Positions 1-5,097 of a stretch of 5,097 bases of DNA are shown here, piece by piece. The notes under the pieces were generated by a model. That model saw only the letters and a program-made list of their open reading frames with translations. It was not told where the DNA came from and searched no databases. Every line of letters starts with the position of its first letter. Position 1 is the first letter of the stretch. This DNA is from Pseudomonadota bacterium (GTDB lineage: Bacteria > Pseudomonadota > Gammaproteobacteria > Burkholderiales > Burkholderiaceae_D). The DNA is taken from the NCBI GenBank assembly GCA_023420795.1, contig JAEZVM010000023.1:1-5097 (forward strand). The letters run 5' to 3'. The position numbers and the translations under genes were made by a program.

Positions 1-306
1 CCGGTCAAGAGTGCCGGCGTGGTGGTCGGGCGTGTGGGCGACATCAGCTTCGATGACAAGACTTATCAGGCAGTGGTGACGCTCAATCTGGAAGACAGTT
101 ACAAGTTCCCGAAAGACACTTCCGCCAAAATTCTTACCGCTGGTCTTCTGGGCGAACAATACATTGGCCTGGAAGCGGGCGGCGATACCAACAACCTGGT
201 CGCAGGCGACCGTATCAAGATGACACAGTCGGCTGTTGTACTGGAAAACCTGATCAGCCAGTTCTTGTATAGCAAGGCGGCCGAAGGGACGGGGAGCGAA
301 AAGTAA
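1..306 (+). CDS. mlaD: MlaD, MCE-domain phospholipid-binding subunit (3' end only)
   Basis: This is the C-terminal 101 residues of MlaD; the reading frame is open from base 1, so the gene starts before the window. MlaD is anchored in the inner membrane and forms a hexameric MCE ring on the periplasmic side of the MlaFEDB complex, where it passes phospholipid to or from MlaC. The visible part covers the second half of the MCE domain: GVVVGRVGDI near the start, then the hallmark LLGEQYIGLE, then SAVVLENLISQFLY, which corresponds to the helical region after the domain in E. coli MlaD. The tail after QFLY is only about a dozen residues, shorter than the E. coli tail as I recall it. The stop codon overlaps the mlaA start by one base (TAATG). 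mlaF and mlaE should lie directly upstream. The family call is secure. Confidence 0.95.
   Translation, partial: PVKSAGVVVGRVGDISFDDKTYQAVVTLNLEDSYKFPKDTSAKILTAGLLGEQYIGLEAGGDTNNLVAGDRIKMTQSAVVLENLISQFLYSKAAEGTGSEK
291..296 (+). promoter_or_regulatory. Ribosome binding site for mlaA
   Basis: GGGGAG sits 9 bases before the mlaA ATG and lies inside the last codons of mlaD. With the TAATG stop/start overlap it supports the start at 306 and suggests coupled translation of mlaD and mlaA. Confidence 0.6.
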
Positions 307-1046
307 TGAATGCAGTTTGCAGGATAGCTGTGTTGGCGTTGGTATTTGCGCTTGGCGGTTGCGCGACCAATAATCCGCGCGATCCGCTGGAACCGTTCAA
401 CCGCGCGATGTTCACTTTCAACGACAAGCTCGATGAGGTGGCGCTCAAGCCGACGGCCGAGGCCTACAGCAAGCTGCCGTCATTTGTGCAGACCGGTGTG
501 GGCAATTTCTTTGGCAACCTCGAAGATGTGCCGACAGCCCTCAACAATTTCTTGCAGGGCAAGGTGGCCGACGGCTTTTCCGATGTGATGCGCGTAGCGG
601 TCAATACCTTCCTCGGCTTTGGCGGCCTGCTCGACATTGCTTCCGAAGCCGGCATCTACAAGCACAAGGAAGATTTCGGTCAGACCCTGGGCAAATGGGG
701 CGTGCAGTCCGGACCTTATGTAATGTTGCCGTTCCTGGGCGCATCGACCCTGCGCGATACCGTTGTGCTGCCGGTGGATACCGAAATCGACCCATGGCAT
801 CACGCACGGCCGGTTCGGTCGCGTAATGTCGGCTCGGTAGTGCGCGTGGTCGATCAGCGCGCGGTTCTTCTCGATGCGTCCAGTTTGCTGGAAGATGCCG
901 CGCTGGACCGGTATGCCTTCGTGCGCGATGCTTATTTGCAGCGCCGTCAGAGCAAAGTGTACGATGGCGAGCCGCCGGAGACGCCCTATGAAAACGCCGA
1001 CGATCCGGCGTCTGCTCCGGGTGAAGAACCGGATACGAAAAAGTAA
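306..1046 (+). CDS. mlaA: MlaA (VacJ), outer-membrane phospholipid-removing lipoprotein
   Basis: This 246-residue protein is the outer-membrane component of the Mla pathway. In the known family it forms a ring-shaped channel in the inner leaflet, usually with a porin, that removes phospholipids from the outer leaflet and hands them to MlaC. A lipoprotein signal peptide is visible: one Arg at residue 6, a hydrophobic stretch, then the lipobox LGGC with the lipidated Cys at 19. The +2 residue is Ala, not Asp, which fits sorting to the outer membrane. Family motifs follow: DPLEPFNRAMFTFND (about 26-40), GVGNFFGNLEDVP (about 64-76), GFGGLLDIASEAGI, then EDFGQTLGKWG and GPYVMLPFLG. The C-terminal 30 residues are acidic and proline-rich and probably unstructured. 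The start overlaps the mlaD stop. In E. coli mlaA lies apart from mlaFEDCB, whereas here it is inside the operon. The call is very secure. Confidence 0.97.
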   Translation: MNAVCRIAVLALVFALGGCATNNPRDPLEPFNRAMFTFNDKLDEVALKPTAEAYSKLPSFVQTGVGNFFGNLEDVPTALNNFLQGKVADGFSDVMRVAVNTFLGFGGLLDIASEAGIYKHKEDFGQTLGKWGVQSGPYVMLPFLGASTLRDTVVLPVDTEIDPWHHARPVRSRNVGSVVRVVDQRAVLLDASSLLEDAALDRYAFVRDAYLQRRQSKVYDGEPPETPYENADDPASAPGEEPDTKK

Positions 1047-1075
1047 GCGCCGGAATTGCGGCTGGTTGTTCCGGG

Positions 1076-1102
1076 AAGAGGGAACCTGAGAAGCGCCCTC
1101 TT
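1076..1102 (+). repeat. 7-bp inverted repeat in the mlaA-mlaC gap
   Basis: AAGAGGG (1076-1082) is perfectly complementary to CCCTCTT (1096-1102) with a 13-base loop. A transcript could form a modest hairpin. Only a TTG follows, with no T tract, so it does not look like an intrinsic terminator. It could be a processing or mRNA-stability element, or chance. Confidence 0.3.
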
Positions 1103-1127
1103 GTCGAAGTGGAACAAAATTCGGATT

Positions 1128-1157
1128 TTGATGAAAGATCGGCGCCCAAAATAAAAC
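1128..1157 (+). promoter_or_regulatory. Weak candidate promoter before mlaC
   Basis: TTGATG (1128-1133) and TAAAAC (1152-1157), separated by 18 bases, each match four of six sigma-70 consensus positions. They lie in the only sizeable gap within the mla genes, just before mlaC, in a locally AT-rich stretch. Matches this weak occur often by chance, so this is a suggestion only. Confidence 0.2.
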
Positions 1158-1165
1158 AGCGCTGT
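1156..1165 (+). repeat. 10-bp perfect palindrome before mlaC
   Basis: ACAGCGCTGT is its own reverse complement and ends 14 bases before the mlaC ATG, overlapping the end of the weak -10 candidate. The position would suit a repressor half-site pair or a small structure near the ribosome binding site. I recognise no known operator in it. Confidence 0.3.
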
Positions 1166-1179
1166 CAACTCGGGAAACT

Positions 1180-1830
1180 ATGGACGTTATAAAAAAACTA
1201 CTTTTGGCTTTTTGGGTCGCATTGGGTGCGCTGGCATTTGTTCCTGCCGCTACTGCACAAGAGGCACCCGATGCTTTGATTAAACGCCTCAGCAACGAAG
1301 TTCTGGAAACTGCAAAGAATGACAAGGAAATCCAGGGGGGCAATCACAAGCGGGTGCTGGAACTGGTCGAAGCCAAGATCCTGCCGCATGTCGATTTCCA
1401 GCGCATGACCTCGCTGGCAGCCGGCCGTTTCTGGCGCCAGGCGACGCCGGAGCAGCAGAAGCAACTGGTGGATGAGTTCCGCAGCCTGCTGATCTACACG
1501 TACTCCGGCGCAATTGCGCAAGTCAGGGATCAAAAGATCGAATTCAAACCGATGCGCGCAGCCCCGTCCGACACCGAAGTAGAGGTGCGCACGCAAGTGC
1601 TGCAGCCGCGCGGCGGCGAGCCGATTCAGTTGAGTTACCGGCTGGAGAAGCAGGCGAACGGCTGGAAAATCTATGACATGAATGTGCTCGGTGCCTGGCT
1701 GGTGGAAACCTACAAAGGAAACTTTGCGACCGAGATCAGCAAAGGCGGTATCGATGGCCTGATCAAGACCTTGTCCGATAGGAACAAGCGGCTGGCCGCC
1801 AGTGCCGCCAAGGGCCTGAAGGCTTCGTAA
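1180..1830 (+). CDS. mlaC: MlaC, periplasmic phospholipid carrier
   Basis: This 216-residue protein belongs to the MlaC/Ttg2D family of soluble periplasmic proteins that carry a phospholipid between MlaA and the MlaFEDB complex. A Sec signal peptide is clear: Lys5-Lys6, a hydrophobic core at about 7-22, and an ATA|QE cleavage site after residue 26. The mature part has the family pattern: KILPHVDFQRMTSLAAGRFW (about 66-85), TPEQQKQLVDEFRSLL (89-104), the TYSGA segment, then GWKIYDMNVLG and a C-terminal helix ending near ISKGGIDGLIKTL. The start at 1180 is supported because an in-frame stop lies at 1132-1134 and no ATG or GTG lies between; GGGA at 1172-1175 is a poor, close ribosome site. The first codons contain a run of seven A's. 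mlaB begins 3 bases after the stop. The call is secure. Confidence 0.96.
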   Translation: MDVIKKLLLAFWVALGALAFVPAATAQEAPDALIKRLSNEVLETAKNDKEIQGGNHKRVLELVEAKILPHVDFQRMTSLAAGRFWRQATPEQQKQLVDEFRSLLIYTYSGAIAQVRDQKIEFKPMRAAPSDTEVEVRTQVLQPRGGEPIQLSYRLEKQANGWKIYDMNVLGAWLVETYKGNFATEISKGGIDGLIKTLSDRNKRLAASAAKGLKAS

Positions 1831-1833
1831 GAC

Positions 1834-2133
1834 ATGAGCTACCGGCCCGCCCTGACGCTCACCGTGCATAATGCGCAAGCCGTGCTGGATGCCGGCTTGC
1901 GCGCAATCGCCGACGGCCAGGCGCAAATCGACCTGGCTCAATTAACGGCGGTCGATTCGGCCGCAGTTGCAACCCTTCTCGCATGGCAGCGCGCCGCGCA
2001 GCGCGGCGGCAAATCACTGGTGTTCAGCAATGTTCCCGCCAATCTGCAAAGTCTGGTCGATCTGTATGGCGTGACCGAGCTGCTGCATGCCGCCCTTCCG
2101 GCTCAGTCGCGCGCCGATTTGCCGCACCATTGA
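1834..2133 (+). CDS. mlaB: MlaB, STAS-domain subunit of the Mla transporter
   Basis: This 99-residue protein is a single STAS domain. In E. coli, MlaB binds the ATPase MlaF in the cytoplasm and is needed for assembly and activity of MlaFEDB. The core is QIDLAQLTAVDSAAVATLL (31-49), a beta strand followed by the conserved Asp41-Ser42 turn that in STAS anti-anti-sigma factors carries the phosphorylated residue. E. coli MlaB has Thr at this place. The later part, FSNVPANLQSLVDLYGVTELL, is the usual final strand and helix. Sequence alone would fit any STAS protein; the position directly after mlaC makes MlaB the best reading. The Shine-Dalgarno (AAGG at 1819-1822) is weak and distant, so translation probably depends on coupling with mlaC. 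Confidence 0.9.
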   Translation: MSYRPALTLTVHNAQAVLDAGLRAIADGQAQIDLAQLTAVDSAAVATLLAWQRAAQRGGKSLVFSNVPANLQSLVDLYGVTELLHAALPAQSRADLPHH

Positions 2134-2165
2134 TCCCGTCTTTCTCCGTCTGCCGTTTCGGCTTC

Positions 2166-2173
2166 CCGTACGG
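2166..2173 (+). repeat. 8-bp palindrome upstream of the ABC-operon -10
   Basis: CCGTACGG is a perfect palindrome ending 8 bases before the TATAAT hexamer. Flanking TT and AA extend it imperfectly, with one extra C on the left arm. It lies between the expected -35 and -10 positions, where a regulator could bind, but may be chance in GC-rich DNA. Confidence 0.25.
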
Positions 2174-2181
2174 AAATCCAA

Positions 2182-2187
2182 TATAAT
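2182..2187 (+). promoter_or_regulatory. Probable -10 element of a promoter for the ABC-ibaG-murA unit
   Basis: TATAAT is a perfect sigma-70 -10 hexamer in the 122-bp gap between mlaB and the ABC ATPase gene. No good -35 is visible: at spacings of 16-19 the upstream hexamers are poor (for example TTCGGC at 2157-2162), and there is no extended -10 TG. Transcription would start near 2193-2196, leaving a leader of about 60 bases. A weak -35 implies low basal strength or help from an activator. Confidence 0.5.
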
Positions 2188-2200
2188 CAAAGGTTTCGCC

Positions 2201-2214
2201 GACGCCTCCGCGTC
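2201..2214 (+). repeat. Small GC-rich hairpin in the ABC-operon leader
   Basis: GACGC, loop CTCC, GCGTC forms a 5-bp stem with a four-base loop, followed by TTTAT. An outer GCCGA/TCGGC pair (2198-2202 and 2219-2223) could form an alternative fold using overlapping bases. It lies between the probable transcription start and the ATPase ATG. It is too short for a convincing terminator. Confidence 0.3.
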
Positions 2215-2255
2215 TTTATCGGCTACGGCCGGTTCTCCATAAAGTATCAAGCCTC

Positions 2256-3167
2256 ATGGCTGCTCTTCAAATCGTCGATGTAAGGAAACGTTACAAGTCG
2301 CTGCAGGCACTTGGCGGCGTGAGTCTGGCCATCGAGCAGGGCGAGTTCTTTGGTCTCCTGGGGCCGAACGGCGCCGGCAAGACCACGCTGATTTCGATTG
2401 TCGCCGGCCTGAACCGTGCCGATTCCGGCAGTGTTTCGATTCTCGGCCACGATGTGGTGCGCGATTACCGCGAGGCGCGCAAGCGGCTCGGCGTGGTCCC
2501 GCAGGAACTGGTATTCGACCCCTTTTTCACCGTGCGCGAAACCCTGCGCATGCAATCCGGCTATTTCGGCCTGAAGAACAATGACAGGTGGATCGATGAG
2601 GTGATGGAAAACCTTGATCTGACGAACAAGGCTGATACCAACACGCGCGCGCTGTCGGGTGGCATGAAGCGCCGCGTGCTGGTCGCGCAGGCGCTGGTGC
2701 ACAAGCCGCCGGTGATCGTGCTGGACGAGCCGACCGCCGGCGTCGATGTGGAATTGCGGCAGACGTTGTGGAAATTCATTTCTCGCCTGAACCGCGACGG
2801 TCATACCATCGTGCTCACCACCCACTATCTGGAAGAAGCGCAGGCGCTGTGCAACCGCGTCGCGATGCTCAAGGCCGGCAAGGTGGTCGCGCTCGATTCA
2901 ACGTCGGCACTGATCAAGCGCATTTCCGGTTCGCAGCTGATCGTGCGCCTGTCGCGCGGCGCGCTGCCGGACGTGCTCAAACCGCTGGTGTCGCATCCGG
3001 AAGAGCTGGCATCCGGCAACAAGTACACGCTGCGCGTGAACGAGTATTCGGAAGTCGAGCCCATCCTGGCGAAGCTGCGCGAAGCCGGCGCGGTGATCGA
3101 CGACATGCAGCTGCAGCAGGCCGATCTGGAAGACGTGTTCATCCAGATCATGGAGGGCGAGAAGTGA
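2256..3167 (+). CDS. yadG: ABC-2 transporter ATP-binding protein, YadG-like
   Basis: This 303-residue cytoplasmic ATPase powers the permease encoded next to it. All ABC motifs are intact: Walker A GPNGAGKT (36-43), Q-loop Gln83 in VVPQE, signature LSGGM (133-137), Walker B VIVLDEP (153-159) with catalytic Glu158, D-loop AGVD (161-164) and switch His190 in TTHYLEEA. After the nucleotide-binding domain comes a C-terminal extension of about 80 residues ending in DLEDVFIQIMEGEK, typical of ATPases paired with ABC-2 permeases. The VPQE...F.PF region and GGMKRR match E. coli YadG closely from memory; strict orthology is untested. The substrate is unknown. The start lacks a good Shine-Dalgarno (only AAAG at 2241-2244), but the protein begins naturally with MAALQIVDVRKRY. 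The stop overlaps the permease GTG. This ATPase is distinct from MlaF, which belongs upstream of mlaD. Confidence 0.92.
   Translation: MAALQIVDVRKRYKSLQALGGVSLAIEQGEFFGLLGPNGAGKTTLISIVAGLNRADSGSVSILGHDVVRDYREARKRLGVVPQELVFDPFFTVRETLRMQSGYFGLKNNDRWIDEVMENLDLTNKADTNTRALSGGMKRRVLVAQALVHKPPVIVLDEPTAGVDVELRQTLWKFISRLNRDGHTIVLTTHYLEEAQALCNRVAMLKAGKVVALDSTSALIKRISGSQLIVRLSRGALPDVLKPLVSHPEELASGNKYTLRVNEYSEVEPILAKLREAGAVIDDMQLQQADLEDVFIQIMEGEK
3152..3156 (+). promoter_or_regulatory. Strong ribosome binding site fixing the permease GTG start
   Basis: GGAGG lies 7 bases before the GTG at 3164, within the last codons of the ATPase gene. It decides the permease start: the same frame is open far upstream (an ATG at 2768), but that stretch overlaps the ATPase coding sequence and encodes no permease-like residues. 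Confidence 0.75.
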
Positions 3168-3919
3168 CCGGTTTCCAGACCCTGTTCTACAAGGAAGTGC
3201 TGCGCTTCTGGAAAGTCGCGATGCAGACGCTCACCGCGCCGATTCTGACAGCGATGCTGTACCTGCTGATCTTCGGCCATGTGCTGGAAGAGCATGTGCA
3301 GGTCTATCCGAACGTGAGCTACACCGCCTTCCTAATTCCCGGCCTGGTGATGATGAGCGTGCTGCAGAACGCATTCGCCAACAGCTCGTCCTCGCTGATT
3401 CAGTCGAAAATCACCGGCAACCTGGTATTCATGCTGCTGCCGCCGCTGTCGCACTGGGACATATTCGGCGCCTATGTGCTGGCATCGGCGGTGCGCGGGC
3501 TGATCGTCGGCGCAGGCGTGTTCGTCATCACCGCATGGTTTGCCGACCTGTCGTTCTTTGCGCCCTGGTGGATCGCGATCTTCGCGCTGCTCGGTGCGGC
3601 GATCCTCGGCACGATGGGCCTGATCGCCGGCATCTGGGCGGAGAAATTCGATCAGCTGGCCGCCTTCCAGAATTTTCTGATCATGCCGGCGACCTTCCTC
3701 TCCGGCGTGTTCTATTCGATCCATTCGCTGCCGGCTTTCTGGCAGACTGTGTCCCACTTCAATCCGTTTTTTTATATGATTGATGGCTTCCGCTACGGCT
3801 TTTTCGGCCAGTCCGACGTGAATCCGTTGCTCAGTTTTTCGATCGTTTCGGTATTTTTTGCGCTGCTGGCCGGCTTCGCGATCCGCTTGCTGAAAACCGG
3901 CTACAAGCTGCGCCACTAA
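3164..3919 (+). CDS. yadH: ABC-2 type transporter permease, YadH-like
   Basis: This 251-residue inner-membrane protein is the channel-forming partner of the upstream ATPase. Six hydrophobic segments can be read at about residues 22-40, 53-72, 103-125, 134-157, 166-186 and 222-243, the usual ABC-2 permease topology. An amphipathic N-terminal helix (FYKEVLRFWK) would lie at the membrane surface. Family-like motifs include FLIPGLVMMSV (56-66), the short polar loop after segment 4 (AEKFDQL), FLSGVFYS (178-185) and HFNPFFYMIDGFRYGF (198-213), all recalling E. coli YadH. It starts with GTG in a 4-base GTGA overlap with the ATPase stop, so the subunits are probably translated in step. ABC-2 exporters move lipids, polysaccharides or drugs; nothing in the sequence identifies the substrate. 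Confidence 0.9.
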   Translation: MTGFQTLFYKEVLRFWKVAMQTLTAPILTAMLYLLIFGHVLEEHVQVYPNVSYTAFLIPGLVMMSVLQNAFANSSSSLIQSKITGNLVFMLLPPLSHWDIFGAYVLASAVRGLIVGAGVFVITAWFADLSFFAPWWIAIFALLGAAILGTMGLIAGIWAEKFDQLAAFQNFLIMPATFLSGVFYSIHSLPAFWQTVSHFNPFFYMIDGFRYGFFGQSDVNPLLSFSIVSVFFALLAGFAIRLLKTGYKLRH

Positions 3920-3930
3920 CGTCAGGAATC

Positions 3931-3935
3931 AAGGT
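3931..3935 (+). promoter_or_regulatory. Ribosome binding site for ibaG
   Basis: AAGGT lies 6 bases before the ATG at 3942, inside the 22-base gap after the permease gene. It supports this start. Confidence 0.55.
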
Positions 3936-3941
3936 AAAACC

Positions 3942-4178
3942 ATGCTGCCTACACCAGATCTCGTAAAAGAATATATCGCCGCAGGACTCGACTGCACCCA
4001 TCTCGAAGTCGAAGGCGACGGCCAGCATTTCAGCGCCGTCATTGTCTCTCCCGCCTTTGCCGGCAAGCGCATGATCCAGCGCCATCAGCTGGTCTATGCC
4101 GCGCTCGGTGACCGCATGCGCCAGGAAATCCATGCGCTGTCGATGAAGACCCTCACTCCGGAAGAGTTCCAGCAATAA
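3942..4178 (+). CDS. ibaG: BolA/IbaG-family protein
   Basis: This 78-residue protein is one complete BolA domain. Proteins of this family bind monothiol glutaredoxins and can share a [2Fe-2S] cluster with them; E. coli IbaG has been linked to acid stress and iron-sulfur handling. Visible motifs are HLEVEGDGQHFSAVIVSP (20-37), the loop and second strand of the fold; AFAGKRMIQRHQLVYAAL (38-55), the central helix; and IHALSMKTLTPEEF (63-76), whose His64 matches the invariant cluster-ligand His of the family. It is slightly shorter than E. coli IbaG, lacking the N-terminal and C-terminal extras. The mature fold is complete. The neighbour murA follows with a one-base TAATG overlap, the same partner as in E. 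coli. Assignment to IbaG rather than BolA proper rests on the GDG..HF loop and on context. Confidence 0.9.
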   Translation: MLPTPDLVKEYIAAGLDCTHLEVEGDGQHFSAVIVSPAFAGKRMIQRHQLVYAALGDRMRQEIHALSMKTLTPEEFQQ

Positions 4179-5097
4179 TGGACAAACTGCTTATCACCGG
4201 CGGCAACCGCCTGTCCGGCGAGATCAATATCGCCGGCGCGAAGAACGCCGCGCTGCCCATCCTGTGCGCCGGCCTGCTCACTGCCGACGACGTGCAATTA
4301 TCGAACGTGCCGCATCTGCAGGATGTGAACACGATGCTCAAGCTGCTGCGCCAGATGGGCATGCGGGTCGAGCAGGACGGCGAACGCATGACGCTCAACG
4401 GCGGCGCGATCGCCAACTGCGAGGCGCCGTACGACATGGTGAAGACCATGCGCGCCTCGATCCTGGTACTCGGGCCGCTGGTCGCGCGCTTCGGCGAGGC
4501 GAAGGTGTCGTTGCCCGGCGGCTGTGCGATCGGCTCGCGGCCGGTCGATCAGCACATCAAGGGCCTGCAGGCGATGGGCGCGGAAATCACGATCGAGGCC
4601 GGCTATATCCACGCCAAGGCGAAGCGCCTGAAGGGCGCGCGCATCGTGACCGACATGATCACCGTTACCGGCACCGAGAATCTGCTGATGGCCGCAGCGC
4701 TGGCTGACGGCGAAACCGTGCTGGAAAACGCCGCGCGCGAGCCGGAAGTCACCGACCTCGCCAATCTGCTGGTCGCGATGGGCGCGAAGATCGACGGTAT
4801 CGGCACCGACCGCCTGGTGATCCAGGGCGTGGAGAAGCTGCATGGCGCATCGCATGCAGTGATCGCTGACCGCATCGAAACCGGCACCTTCCTTTGCGCG
4901 GTGGCGGCTGCCGGCGGCGACGTCACGCTGAAGAGCACCCGTGCCGACATTCTCGATGTCGTGCTCGACAAGCTGCGCGAGGCGGGCGCGGTGCTGACCA
5001 CCGGCCCGGACTGGATCCGCGTGCAGATGGCCGCGCGGCCGAAGGCGGTCAGCTTCCGCACTACCGAATATCCGGGTTTCCCGACCGACATGCAGGC
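4178..5097 (+). CDS. murA: MurA, UDP-N-acetylglucosamine 1-carboxyvinyltransferase (5' part)
   Basis: The first 306 codons of murA are present and the gene runs off the window; E. coli MurA has about 419 residues. The cytoplasmic enzyme transfers enolpyruvate from phosphoenolpyruvate to UDP-GlcNAc, the first committed step of peptidoglycan synthesis and the target of fosfomycin. Key residues are intact: Lys22-Asn23 in GAKNAALPIL, Arg92 in VKTMRAS, the catalytic loop PGGCAIGSRP with Cys116 (Cys115 in E. coli, so fosfomycin binding would be expected) and Arg121, NAAREPE (184-190), DRIETGTF (231-238), and FPTDMQ (301-306) with Asp304 matching E. coli Asp305. The ATG overlaps the ibaG stop by one base, and the nearest Shine-Dalgarno-like bases (GGAAGAG at 4160-4166) are rather distant, so coupling to ibaG is likely. 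No frameshift or internal stop is seen. Confidence 0.97.
   Translation, partial: MDKLLITGGNRLSGEINIAGAKNAALPILCAGLLTADDVQLSNVPHLQDVNTMLKLLRQMGMRVEQDGERMTLNGGAIANCEAPYDMVKTMRASILVLGPLVARFGEAKVSLPGGCAIGSRPVDQHIKGLQAMGAEITIEAGYIHAKAKRLKGARIVTDMITVTGTENLLMAAALADGETVLENAAREPEVTDLANLLVAMGAKIDGIGTDRLVIQGVEKLHGASHAVIADRIETGTFLCAVAAAGGDVTLKSTRADILDVVLDKLREAGAVLTTGPDWIRVQMAARPKAVSFRTTEYPGFPTDMQ

Noticed and set aside
1335..1340. Six-G run in mlaC as a possible phase-variation tract.
   Set aside because: Six bases is short for phase variation, the run lies in frame within Gln-Gly-Gly codons, and nothing else suggests switching.
480..1343. Long minus-strand open frame of 287 codons opposite mlaA and the start of mlaC.
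   Set aside because: It crosses two clear plus-strand genes and a gap, has no recognisable domain, and is the kind of antisense shadow common in GC-rich coding DNA.
2152..2162. GCCG-TTT-CGGC hairpin after mlaB as a possible terminator.
   Set aside because: The stem is only 4 bp and no T tract follows (TTCCCG), so there is no support for intrinsic termination.
2247..2825. Minus-strand open frame of 192 codons opposite the ABC ATPase gene.
   Set aside because: It has no family motifs, and the plus strand carries an intact conserved ATPase.
2768..3163. Upstream extension of the permease reading frame starting at an ATG at 2768.
   Set aside because: The stretch lies over the ATPase coding sequence, which has all its ABC motifs in another frame. 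The extension is Arg/Ala-rich shadow sequence, and a strong GGAGG plus the GTGA overlap fix the true start at 3164.
3767..3773. Seven-T run in the permease gene followed by TATATG, resembling a slippage site or internal promoter.
   Set aside because: The run is not in slippery-heptamer phase (GTTTTTT in frame), encodes the conserved Phe-Phe-Tyr, and has no -35 partner that I can see.
4264..4707. Plus-strand open frame of 147 codons within murA.
   Set aside because: It is a shifted-frame, Arg/Gly/Ala-rich shadow of murA, whose own frame has all the catalytic motifs.

Overview
The window is a compact, entirely plus-strand block of cell-envelope genes from a Gram-negative bacterium. The proteins closely resemble those of Burkholderiales (Betaproteobacteria). 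The gene order (mlaD-mlaA-mlaC-mlaB, an ABC-2 transporter pair, a BolA-family gene, murA) and the moderately high GC fit that group, perhaps Oxalobacteraceae. The family-level placement is inference from gene order and protein style, not from a marker gene.

Layout: 1-306 is the 3' end of mlaD (the gene starts before the window). 306-1046 is mlaA, the outer-membrane lipoprotein. 1047-1179 is a 133-bp gap holding small inverted repeats and a weak promoter candidate. 1180-1830 is mlaC, the periplasmic lipid carrier. 1834-2133 is mlaB, a STAS-domain subunit. 2134-2255 is a 122-bp gap with a perfect TATAAT hexamer and a small leader hairpin. 2256-3167 and 3164-3919 are the ATPase and permease of an ABC-2 transporter resembling E. 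coli YadG/YadH. 3942-4178 is a BolA/IbaG-family gene. 4178-5097 is the 5' two thirds of murA, cut by the window end. No stretch over 300 bases lacks a gene, and I saw no tRNA, rRNA, mobile element, CRISPR array or convincing intrinsic terminator.

How the genes work together: MlaA (outer membrane), MlaC (periplasm) and the inner-membrane MlaFEDB complex form the Mla pathway, which moves mislocalised phospholipids between the outer and inner membranes and keeps the outer leaflet asymmetric. mlaF and mlaE are expected just upstream but are not in the window. MurA makes the first committed peptidoglycan precursor. E. coli has the order mlaFEDCB-ibaG-murA, so this locus keeps that skeleton with two additions: mlaA between mlaD and mlaC, and an ABC-2 transporter of unknown substrate between mlaB and ibaG. 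Junctions are tight (1-base TAATG overlaps at mlaD/mlaA and ibaG/murA, a 4-base GTGA overlap between the ABC genes, a 3-base gap at mlaC/mlaB). This suggests translational coupling, with a probable second transcription unit starting before the ABC ATPase.

Nothing here is a clearly new system. The most open question is the function of the YadGH-like transporter held between lipid-transport and peptidoglycan genes.
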